Origin: an uncultured Duodenibacillus sp. | GTDB taxonomy: Bacteria; Pseudomonadota; Gammaproteobacteria; Burkholderiales; Burkholderiaceae_F | Reading direction: 5' to 3' | Assembly: GCA_944388865.1 (NCBI GenBank) | Contig: CALXKM010000040.1 | Span: forward strand, 1-37,590 | Length of the DNA: 37,590 nucleotides | Part shown: positions 26,397 to 33,781 of the stretch, piece by piece | How the letters are laid out: each line of letters starts with the position of its first letter | Position numbering within the stretch: position 1 is the first letter of the stretch | The notes under the pieces: generated by a model | Seen by the model: only the letters and a program-made list of their open reading frames with translations | Told to the model about the DNA's origin: nothing | Database searches by the model: none | Position numbers and translations under genes: made by a program

Positions 26397-26721
26397 GGTA
26401 ATTCCCGATAACCTCAATGCTGATGATCGTGACCGCTGTCCAGTCGATACCACCATCAGCCTTCCTTGGCTCAGGTTTATGTCCTGACGCAAAAACAAGC
26501 CTCATCTTTTCGTCAAGCCAAAACGCTTTCTGTCCGGCACGATTACCAACAAGGTCATGCAAACCGCCAAGCGGTGGTATGTCAGAAACCTTTTCCGCTG
26601 CCTGAAGCATACTGAGGTATCTCTGCAGCTTTTTTGAGCATGCCTGGCCTATTTTGCGCTTTGCTACTGCGTTGTCTTCGCATATTTCGGCTATATCTGA
26701 GTTTGCAGACAGTATCTGCAT
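26389..26721 (-). CDS. higB: HigB-type toxin, RelE/ParE superfamily mRNA interferase
   Basis: A 110-residue toxin. Family features are a basic N-terminal helix region (NAVAKRKIGQACSKKLQRYLSMLQAAE), the HDLVGNRAGQKAFWLDEKMRLVFASG strands and the end TIISIEVIGNYHD. These enzymes cut mRNA on the ribosome. The start at 26721 (MQILSANSDIAEICEDNAVA) is chosen over the ATG at 26748 because it matches family N-termini and because a TATAAT promoter box overlaps the upstream ATG. First gene of a three-gene coupled operon, toxin before antitoxin, as in Hig systems. Confidence 0.85.
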   Translation of the reverse strand: MQILSANSDIAEICEDNAVAKRKIGQACSKKLQRYLSMLQAAEKVSDIPPLGGLHDLVGNRAGQKAFWLDEKMRLVFASGHKPEPRKADGGIDWTAVTIISIEVIGNYHD

Positions 26722-26746
26722 CGCGCTTCTTGTAGACGTCTCGAGC

Positions 26747-26775
26747 ATTATAGAGTCTCAAGCGACCACTCTGAA
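26747..26775 (-). promoter_or_regulatory. promoter of the HigBA-SecB-like operon
   Basis: On the minus strand TATAAT (26752-26747) is a perfect -10 box and TTCAGA (26775-26770) a 4-of-6 match to the -35 box, 17 bases apart. The transcript should start near 26740, leaving about 19 bases before the ATG at 26721. The remaining gap to 26891 shows no gene. Confidence 0.6.
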
Positions 26776-26891
26776 AGCAACAACTGCGGGTACCACATCG
26801 ACGGGGAAGGCGCGAACAATAAGACTGGGCTGATGAGGATTCTCTATCAAAAAAAGGAACGTGGCCTTGCAGCAAGATGTGTTGTGTGCAA

Positions 26892-27689
26892 TCACCTGTG
26901 CATCATTTCGCGCACTTTTTGAGCTACAGTTTTGCCAAGCAACTCGTGTTCTTCGCTTGTAAGGTGCACGTTGTCTGGCTGATCGGGAAGTCCCACGACA
27001 GCGCCGCCGTCAAAAAATTGAGCTCCCGCGGCGGTCACGGCTTTTTCGATGATGGGCCCCCAGACTTTGGTTTTGGCAAGCGACCCGGCAAAAAAGTCGC
27101 CATAGGGAGTATGGTCGCCATCCATAGGAGGCGGCAGCACGATGAGTACGCGCGGAGCCTTGTAGTCGGTGCGGCTTTGCCAGCGGGCATTGATAACGCA
27201 GCGCGTGAGGTTTGCTAATCCTTGAGCGACGTCTTGAGCTTCACGGTGGTGCCCTGCCTTGAGGTCGTTGGTACCCAGCATAATGATGACCAGATCAACG
27301 GGCATGTTGGCTGAGAGAGCTGCTGGCAGCGTCGTCAAGCCGTTGTAGGTGATGCCCGGAATCTCACCGCTTCCCGTGCTGATCGGTTCGTCAAGATCTG
27401 TTGTGCGCCCGCCCAAAGCATCGACCTCAATGTGGTATTTGTCGCCCAGAACTTTGCCCATCTGATAAGGCCAGGTCTTTTCCAGAGGAAGTCTGGAGAC
27501 GATTTTTGTTTTGGGCTCATACACCCAGCCGAAGGTGTTGGAGTCTCCGTAGACGAAGATGGTCTGCTGCGTGCTGCTCTGGTCGTTCTGAACGGAATTT
27601 GACGCGGCAAAAGATGTCGGCACGACGCAAAACGAAATGGCGGCGGCAAGAACAACGGCCGATTGGGAAGCAAAAGCAGAAACTTTCAT
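26892..27689 (-). CDS. SGNH/GDSL-type hydrolase, exported
   Basis: A 265-residue esterase-type hydrolase with a signal peptide (hydrophobic 10-27, likely cut near FAAS). Block I is YGDSNTFG with nucleophile S50, block II G93 (LGGRTTD), block III GTND (139-142), and block V DNVH with D239 and H242, so the catalytic set is complete. The group includes arylesterases, carbohydrate deacetylases and TesA-like thioesterases. The substrate is not evident. The bcs operon nearby raises, but does not show, a role in polysaccharide deacylation. It is 24 bases after the acetyltransferase gene and probably co-transcribed. Confidence 0.88.
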   Translation of the reverse strand: MKVSAFASQSAVVLAAAISFCVVPTSFAASNSVQNDQSSTQQTIFVYGDSNTFGWVYEPKTKIVSRLPLEKTWPYQMGKVLGDKYHIEVDALGGRTTDLDEPISTGSGEIPGITYNGLTTLPAALSANMPVDLVIIMLGTNDLKAGHHREAQDVAQGLANLTRCVINARWQSRTDYKAPRVLIVLPPPMDGDHTPYGDFFAGSLAKTKVWGPIIEKAVTAAGAQFFDGGAVVGLPDQPDNVHLTSEEHELLGKTVAQKVREMMHR

Positions 27690-27713
27690 GGTCTGAGGAA
27701 ATTAATCTTGTGC

Positions 27714-28205
27714 CTACACGGCAAGCTCAAGGTAGATGACGTCGAGGTAGCGCCCGAACTTGCAGCCGGCTTCGGTGAGAGTGCCCACAAAACGAAAGCC
27801 CAGCTTTTCGTGCAGCTTGATGCTTGCGGCGTTGTCCGAAGTCACAAGCGAGACGATGCGGTGCGTGCGGGGGTCTTTGCGGGCGGCTTCAATGACTGAC
27901 TGCGCAAGCATCAGTCCCAGCCCTTGCGAGCGGTGCCCATCGGCAATGTAGACCGAAAGCTCGACGGTGCTTGCGTATGCCTTTTTGGGATTGAATTCAG
28001 AGAGGCTCGCGTAGCCCACGACGCGCCCGTCAATTTCTGCAACGTAAAGAGGGTGGTTGTCCTTGTTGTGCTCTAAAAGCCAGTGGCGGCGTTCTTCGAG
28101 CGTGGGCACCATCGTATCGAACGTGGCCGTGCTTTTTAAGACGGCATCGCGATAAATCGAGTGCAGCTCCACGAGGTCGATTTCTTTGGCGGGACGAATG
28201 GTCAC
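27714..28205 (-). CDS. GNAT N-acetyltransferase, phosphinothricin/methionine-sulfoximine type
   Basis: A 163-residue acetyltransferase starting VTIRPAKEIDL at GTG 28205, the usual N-terminus for this group, with GAGG about ten bases before. An in-frame ATG at 28244 would add 13 residues and is the alternative. Motif A is SVYIADGHRSQGLGLMLAQ (acetyl-CoA loop), motif B SDNAASIKLHEKLGF, and the C-terminus is GRYLDVIYLELAV with the YLD signature of PAT/MddA-like enzymes. These acetylate amino groups of phosphinothricin, methionine sulfone or similar. The true substrate is unknown. Confidence 0.87.
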   Translation of the reverse strand: MTIRPAKEIDLVELHSIYRDAVLKSTATFDTMVPTLEERRHWLLEHNKDNHPLYVAEIDGRVVGYASLSEFNPKKAYASTVELSVYIADGHRSQGLGLMLAQSVIEAARKDPRTHRIVSLVTSDNAASIKLHEKLGFRFVGTLTEAGCKFGRYLDVIYLELAV

Positions 28206-28311
28206 GGCTTCACCCTCACGACAAAAGAAGAAACACTCTGCCATTGTAGGGAGCTCTCATGAATTTCAAAATAGGGCGTAGTGCCTAGTTGTAGTTCATT
28301 GAAAAAACAGG

Positions 28312-28352
28312 AAAAAACGGCCTGCTGCGATAAGTTCTTGCAACAGGCCGTT
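28312..28352 (-). terminator. terminator of the bcs operon
   Basis: AACGGCCTGCTGC (28316-28328) pairs with GCAACAGGCCGTT (28340-28352) with one mismatch. On the minus strand six T follow (28317-28312). A second small hairpin AAAGCCATT-GGA-AATGGCTTT lies at 28361-28381, right after the bcsG stop. Confidence 0.85.
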
Positions 28353-28383
28353 GTCGTGGGAAAGCCATTGGAAATGGCTTTGA

Positions 28384-30114
28384 TTATCCTCCGTAAGGCT
28401 CCCACTTGCCGCGGTTGAGCTTCAGATAGTCGCGTCCCTTGTATTCAAGAACGGCAGCCTGACCGTTTTCGGAAACCATATGGGTTTGCGGCAGATCCTT
28501 GACAAGAGTCTCAAGCGGCACGGCTCCTGAGTTCTTGGAAAAGAAATTCGTCTCAATCACGCGCCCAATCAAGGTTGAGAGCGCCAGATAGCTCGAATTG
28601 CCCGAAACGTGAATCTGATTCTTGGGCAGATCTTTAAGACCAATGAACTTCACAAGCACCGGCACCTGCGTGATGCGCCGGCTTGGGATGTCGCGCAGAC
28701 GCGGTGTTTGAATCTTGTCGCCCCTGACGGCTGCGCCGTGCTCGGGCACAACGACCAAAAGCACCTTGCGGCGGCCGCGTTCAAGTTCGTTGATAAAGGT
28801 ATTTAACGAATCCAAAAACGTCTTGGCGCGCGGCTCAAACGCTTCCCAGCGGCTGTGCAGCGGCAGGCGGTTGCCGTCGTGCAGCGCGATGAAGTTAAAA
28901 AGCGACACCGAGCGCTTGTCCTTGTCGCGGTTCATGACGCGCGTCCAGTGGCGCAGCACCGAGAGGGTATCGGCAATTTCTTCATTGTTAAACGACATGT
29001 ACTTCAAGGGGTACTTGCGTTTTTCAAAGGGAGCGGTGAGTCCTGCCTGCGTTCTCATCGTGTTGAGATAGTTGTCGTAGACGCCGCTGTGGTCCAAAAA
29101 GAGATGCTGCTTAAAGCCCAAAGAGTCCAAGCGATTCATGATTTCGCAATCGGGCCGTCTGGCGTCGTACAGACCATCGTGCGAGGGCTGACCGCAGGCG
29201 CTTGTCAAAAGACGCAAAGCTGCCGGCCCCGAATAAGACGTTGCCGAATTGAACTTGTCAAAGCGAATGTTAAAGCGCGAAAACACGCGGTGATTCTGCA
29301 GATTTGCCGCTTCCAGATCATCATTTGAAAGCGAGCAGATGTTGAGAATGATGATGTCAAAGGGCGTGTCTTTGGCTGAAATCCCTGTTGGGAACTGCGC
29401 CATGCGCTCTTTTTCATAGTCCAAAAAGGTCTTGTACCAGTTTTCAACTTCCTCAGTTGGCGCAATTGCATCCGGATCCTGGACGGCAGCGGCCTGACTG
29501 AGAATTTCCGAGGGTGTCTTCTGCGCCTGGTCTGCGACCAACAAGGGCTGCGTGCGAACGGCGGGGGCAGGCTCCATAAAAAGCGGCTGCACGACGAGAA
29601 AAGCCATGTAAAGGGCCGTGATCGTCGTCACCCGCACGAAGTCGCGCAGCAGATAGTAGGCGAGAATGATCACCACGCCCCAGCCCACCATCCGGAAGTT
29701 GATGAAGTCCCAGGCTAGCTGCACGACGTAGTTCACAGAAAAGCCGGCAATGCCAGAGGTGTTGGCAATGATGCTCTCGGGGCCCGGAAGCCAGCTCTCG
29801 GACCACAAAAGCGCGATGCCAAGCCCTATGGCGAGAGTTTGCCGCAGGCCGTTGAGCCACTTTCCCGTGACGGGAATGAGCACAAAGAGAAAGAAGACGG
29901 CATTTAAAAGTAGATCAAGCCTGAGGTAGCCTGCGTAGGCAAGCGCAAACTTGCAGATGAAGTACACGTTCCAGAGCCCAAGCCCAAAGTACGTGCGCTT
30001 GAAAATGCTGCCCTTGGCTGCTTCTTTTTTCGTCAGATCAACGAGCTCGCTTTTGCCGGTTGCGGGCGGCAGAATGTTGTCGCGCTCCTTCGTTCTAGCC
30101 TCTTTGCCGCTCAC
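28384..30114 (-). CDS. bcsG: cellulose phosphoethanolamine transferase BcsG
   Basis: A 576-residue inner-membrane protein with about five membrane helices (residues 45-185) and a periplasmic alkaline-phosphatase-fold domain. It moves phosphoethanolamine from phosphatidylethanolamine onto cellulose. Catalytic and zinc residues known for E. coli BcsG have counterparts: C260 (NICSLS), S295 (SATSYSGPAA), E458 and H459 (VVPEHGAA). A pair of Cys (C307, C323) matches the periplasmic disulfide region. It overlaps bcsZ by four bases and is the last gene of the operon. No bcsE or bcsF, which assist BcsG in enterobacteria, is present here. Confidence 0.94.
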   Translation of the reverse strand: MSGKEARTKERDNILPPATGKSELVDLTKKEAAKGSIFKRTYFGLGLWNVYFICKFALAYAGYLRLDLLLNAVFFLFVLIPVTGKWLNGLRQTLAIGLGIALLWSESWLPGPESIIANTSGIAGFSVNYVVQLAWDFINFRMVGWGVVIILAYYLLRDFVRVTTITALYMAFLVVQPLFMEPAPAVRTQPLLVADQAQKTPSEILSQAAAVQDPDAIAPTEEVENWYKTFLDYEKERMAQFPTGISAKDTPFDIIILNICSLSNDDLEAANLQNHRVFSRFNIRFDKFNSATSYSGPAALRLLTSACGQPSHDGLYDARRPDCEIMNRLDSLGFKQHLFLDHSGVYDNYLNTMRTQAGLTAPFEKRKYPLKYMSFNNEEIADTLSVLRHWTRVMNRDKDKRSVSLFNFIALHDGNRLPLHSRWEAFEPRAKTFLDSLNTFINELERGRRKVLLVVVPEHGAAVRGDKIQTPRLRDIPSRRITQVPVLVKFIGLKDLPKNQIHVSGNSSYLALSTLIGRVIETNFFSKNSGAVPLETLVKDLPQTHMVSENGQAAVLEYKGRDYLKLNRGKWEPYGG

Positions 30115-31475
30115 TTGGCATTACCTCCGTTGTCTTTGGCTGCAGGTGCTTCCTGCGCGGGGGTAGGGGCGGCCGCAGCAGCGGCCGTCTTGCCGGGCTT
30201 GTCAGCATCGGCCTGTTGGGCAGGAGACTCTTCGGACTTCTTCTGGGCCGCTTCTTCAGAGTCAGCAATGGGTTCCTGCGCTTCTGAAGCATCAGCGGCG
30301 GCTTGGGAGTGCTCTTTTTCCTTGGCCGCGGCCTGTTTGTCGGCACGAGCCTGAGCAGCCGCGCGCTCAAGCCTCAATTGCTGCGGGGCCTTTGAGATTT
30401 CAAGCTTGCCGTCGCGGTCAAACCGATACAGCCCCTCGTCAAAACCAGCACCGTAGAGCATCAATACGTTGCGGTAGTAGTTTTCGCCGATGATGGGTTC
30501 AGAGGCAATTACGGTGCGGATGAAGTCGGCAGTCTTCGTGCCGCGAAGCATTTCGAGCAGACATGCGCCAAAGCCGGGAGATCCTGCCTGATTGGCGGCT
30601 CCGGTCAGAATGTTGACTTTCTCGGGCGGCATGTTCATCTGTTCGGTGAGCTTGATCATCGGGTTGAACAGACGCATGAGCACATCGTAGGCCGGATCAT
30701 CGGGCGAGAGCATGCCCGTCCAGAGATAGACGCGAATGGAGTTGTAGCTGCCAAGCACGTAATCATCGCCCTCGGGGGCAATGAGCTTGCCCGTCTTGTC
30801 GATTTTTGCCCAGTCCGGAGAAAAACCAGCAGGAGCCGTGCGCACAAGAGCTCGTACGGTGCCCTCGGCAACGTCCTTCCAATACGGATCTTCCAGAGCC
30901 AAACGGCGCAAAATGAAAACGGGGTAGTAGCTGGGATTGAGCGTGACGTGCGTTGCGTGATCAAAGCCGCGTCCGCCTGGGAGCATGACTTTGCCTAAGT
31001 TTTCAACGTCGCGCACGTCGCGCTTTAAAAGCTCCATCATGGCGTGAGCCTTGGCGGCATATTCCGGCGCATTCCAGATGCGGGCGGCTTCAAGCAAATC
31101 GTAGGCAATCCAAAGATCGGAGTCAGTGGCGTTGTTCGAATCAATAATGCCCCAGCCCTGATTGGTTTTGCCCCAGAGCCAGCTCGGGAGGTTTTTCGTG
31201 ATGTCGCCCTTGGCGAGATTTTTCTCGGTCCACTCCAAAAGCTTGTCAAATGTCGCTCTGTCGTTGGCAACGAGAGCAAAGAACATGGCGTAGGACTGAC
31301 CTTCGCTTGTCGTAATCGCTCGTGCGTCGCTGTAGTCAATGACGCGATAGGACTTGTCGATGTTGACGGCTTTGAAGCTGTCCCACAGCGGCCAGGCGTG
31401 AGCCGAGAGTGCGACGGTGGTCATGGCGGTCAATAGCCCCGCGGCAAAGAAGTGTTTGATTGTTTCTTTTCTCAT
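30111..31475 (-). CDS. bcsZ: cellulose-operon endoglucanase BcsZ (GH8), base residue substituted
   Basis: A 454-residue periplasmic GH8 protein. Signal peptide 1-27 (cut near AHA). The catalytic acid E58 is in TTSEGQSYAMF (E55 in E. coli). The position of the E. coli base D243 is Asn here (N245 in GSYNSIRVYLW, codon AAC at 30743-30741). Substrate-cleft aromatic residues (WLWGK, GFSPDW) are kept. After about residue 360 there is an 85-residue Ala/Lys/Glu tail absent from E. coli BcsZ (368 residues). The start at 31475 overlaps the bcsB stop as ATGA. Activity is uncertain because of the substitution. Confidence 0.9.
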   Translation of the reverse strand: MRKETIKHFFAAGLLTAMTTVALSAHAWPLWDSFKAVNIDKSYRVIDYSDARAITTSEGQSYAMFFALVANDRATFDKLLEWTEKNLAKGDITKNLPSWLWGKTNQGWGIIDSNNATDSDLWIAYDLLEAARIWNAPEYAAKAHAMMELLKRDVRDVENLGKVMLPGGRGFDHATHVTLNPSYYPVFILRRLALEDPYWKDVAEGTVRALVRTAPAGFSPDWAKIDKTGKLIAPEGDDYVLGSYNSIRVYLWTGMLSPDDPAYDVLMRLFNPMIKLTEQMNMPPEKVNILTGAANQAGSPGFGACLLEMLRGTKTADFIRTVIASEPIIGENYYRNVLMLYGAGFDEGLYRFDRDGKLEISKAPQQLRLERAAAQARADKQAAAKEKEHSQAAADASEAQEPIADSEEAAQKKSEESPAQQADADKPGKTAAAAAAPTPAQEAPAAKDNGGNAK

Positions 31476-33775
31476 GATCTTCTCCGGATCCAGCGGCGCA
31501 TATAAAAGAAGATGCCGGCACCGGCAGCAAGCGCTGCGGCAAGCGCACAGAGCACCAGAATGAAAGGACGATCGGCAAGCGAGAGCCACACGCGTCTGAA
31601 CCAGGGCATGTCGCCTACGGTGTAGGTCGAGGAGGCTGCGAACCCCGTGAGGCTGTCTTCGCCAAGGAAAACCGTGCCGCCTGCGGCAGCGGCAAGATCG
31701 CCCGGCTTGGCAATGCGCGTATTGAGAATGTGCGCGCCGTTTGCGCCTTCAGAAAAAAGCGCAACTGCCGTGCGGCCGCTGTCAACTGGAGACTTGGCCG
31801 AGGTGATGGCGGCAAAGCCTGTGCTTAAGAAATGCGCATCGTCGGCCGAGGCTTCTAACTTCTCTTCGGAGGCTGCGGGCTTTTTAAACCAATTGGCCAA
31901 AGCCTGATTGAGCACGTCTGCAGAATCGGGGCTGATGTCGAGAACGCCTTGAGGCATGCTGCCCACAATCAAAAGATCCTTGTTTTTTAAAAGCGATGCG
32001 TCGGCAGGCGCAGCCACGGTGATATGCACGGGAGCCGCGCCCGTGACCGCACCGATGCGTCCGATCGCATTAAAGAGCGTGGTGAGCATCGATGGCGCAG
32101 CGTTGTCTTCAATGACTGCCGCAGTCTGAGAGAGATCTGCATACTTTGAAAACGGGAAGGCTCCCTGAGCAAAAAGCGCAATTTCGGGAAGCTGCGCGTA
32201 GTGATACATCCCCGAAAATTCAATCATCGAGGAGGGATCAATCTGGATTTGGTGCGCGGTAAGCGTCGCTGCGCGGCAGTTTTCAGGCGACCCTTCATTG
32301 GCAACTGCCTGATAGACAGCTTCAAAAGAGATGTCGTTGACGGCAGCTACCCCTGCTTTGGGCGTGCCCACGGCAACAGCCGGGCCCTGCGTCAAGGGAA
32401 GCGTCAGATTCTTCGCGCCGCGGCTGGCATCTTCGGAGAGGTTTTCACTGTCGGCAAGGGCTCCGTTGACAAGCGTTCGTAACTGCGCCGACTGGCCGGC
32501 TGCGGGTTTTGTGAAGCGATAAAGAAGGTTGACGTTGACTTCCGAGGCGCTCGTGAGATAAATGTCGGGGGCAAGCCTCATCGTGAGATGCAGCGCAGGC
32601 AGGCTCGTGCCGCGCGCCGTGAGCTGCTCGGGGTACTCCATGAGTTCTCTCAGAGGCACGGCATTGTCCGTGTTGACCCAATTGCGCGAGGTGTAGGCCG
32701 ATACTGGTTCAGGGGCTTTGAAGTCGGCTTTGACGCGATGGTGCGGGCCAATGAGCATTTGGCCTGAGGCCGCAAGCGCCTGAGCGGCCGTGACAAGGTC
32801 AGCTTCGGTTTTGCCCGCTATCACAAGCATTTTTTCGTGAAGGCTGCCGGGAGCGTCAAGCATAAAGAGCTCAGGTCCTTCAAAGGGCGCAAGCTCAGCC
32901 AGAAAGTCCGGGCGCTTGTCATTGGTGGCAAAGACGACAAAGTGGCCGCTTCCGGGAATTTCAGAGTAATAAACGGGAAAGCTTGCGCCGCGCCAGCCCG
33001 CAATGGCTCCCGTGTGGCCAGCCATGATGGCAGCGGCTTCTTTTTCTGCGCGCCCCGGGGCGGAAGCAAATACAAAGGGCAGTACGGTGGAGTCAGAGGA
33101 GGCCGCGTCAACAAAGGGCAGGGGCAGTTGCGCCAAGTCATTTGAAAGCCTCAAGCTTTGCTTGGTGAGCGTCAGGCGGCTAGTCGGCGCAACGTCAAGC
33201 CAAAGCGCCTTATTGCTTTCGTTTTCGCAGACAATTTGGTAGTGGCCGACAAACTCGACGGCAAGCTGGTTGCGCGACTTCATCGCCTTGGCGTTAAGGG
33301 GCACCGAGATGTGGGCGGGCTTGCCGATGGTGTCCTTGGTAAGCGCCTGCGAGCCCTGCAGTTCACCGTTTAAAAAGACGTTGATCTGCGAGGTGGCGGG
33401 CAAAAGCGAAGGCGAGGCCGTGAAGTCAAGCTCGAGCACGGCGCTGCTTACAATTTCATCGGCCCTAACGCCGAAATCAAAGTACTGCGTCGGGGTTGCT
33501 CCAGTGAGCTTAACGGCCGTTGCCTGACCGCCCGGCACCAAACCAATGAGGTCAAGCAACTGCGTTGTGCTTGCCGTGGCATCCGTTCGCCAAACGGGGG
33601 CTGGGACATTTCCGGCAGCAGCAAGCGCTGCATCTGCAGCCACTGCCGAGATAAGCGCAGTGCCGACAAGCAGTGCGCCTGAGCAGGCTAGTGCGCAGGT
33701 GCGCGCCTGCAGGCGTGAAGCAAATGCGGATCGAATGGACAAGAGCAGTGATGGCTTCATGACTATTTTCACCAT
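31472..33775 (-). CDS. bcsB: cellulose synthase periplasmic subunit BcsB
   Basis: A 767-residue protein with a signal peptide (about 25-53), a large periplasmic region with alternating carbohydrate-binding and flavodoxin-like domains, and a C-terminal membrane anchor (about 737-760) ending in a basic RRWIRRRS. It guides the nascent glucan away from BcsA and its anchor helix is needed for synthase activity. The segment WVNTDNAVPLRELMEYPEQL and the early strand DLIGL..GG are BcsB features. It starts six bases after bcsA, and M6 (33760) is an alternative start. Confidence 0.93.
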   Translation of the reverse strand: MVKIVMKPSLLLSIRSAFASRLQARTCALACSGALLVGTALISAVAADAALAAAGNVPAPVWRTDATASTTQLLDLIGLVPGGQATAVKLTGATPTQYFDFGVRADEIVSSAVLELDFTASPSLLPATSQINVFLNGELQGSQALTKDTIGKPAHISVPLNAKAMKSRNQLAVEFVGHYQIVCENESNKALWLDVAPTSRLTLTKQSLRLSNDLAQLPLPFVDAASSDSTVLPFVFASAPGRAEKEAAAIMAGHTGAIAGWRGASFPVYYSEIPGSGHFVVFATNDKRPDFLAELAPFEGPELFMLDAPGSLHEKMLVIAGKTEADLVTAAQALAASGQMLIGPHHRVKADFKAPEPVSAYTSRNWVNTDNAVPLRELMEYPEQLTARGTSLPALHLTMRLAPDIYLTSASEVNVNLLYRFTKPAAGQSAQLRTLVNGALADSENLSEDASRGAKNLTLPLTQGPAVAVGTPKAGVAAVNDISFEAVYQAVANEGSPENCRAATLTAHQIQIDPSSMIEFSGMYHYAQLPEIALFAQGAFPFSKYADLSQTAAVIEDNAAPSMLTTLFNAIGRIGAVTGAAPVHITVAAPADASLLKNKDLLIVGSMPQGVLDISPDSADVLNQALANWFKKPAASEEKLEASADDAHFLSTGFAAITSAKSPVDSGRTAVALFSEGANGAHILNTRIAKPGDLAAAAGGTVFLGEDSLTGFAASSTYTVGDMPWFRRVWLSLADRPFILVLCALAAALAAGAGIFFYMRRWIRRRS

Positions 33776-33781
33776 AGAAAA

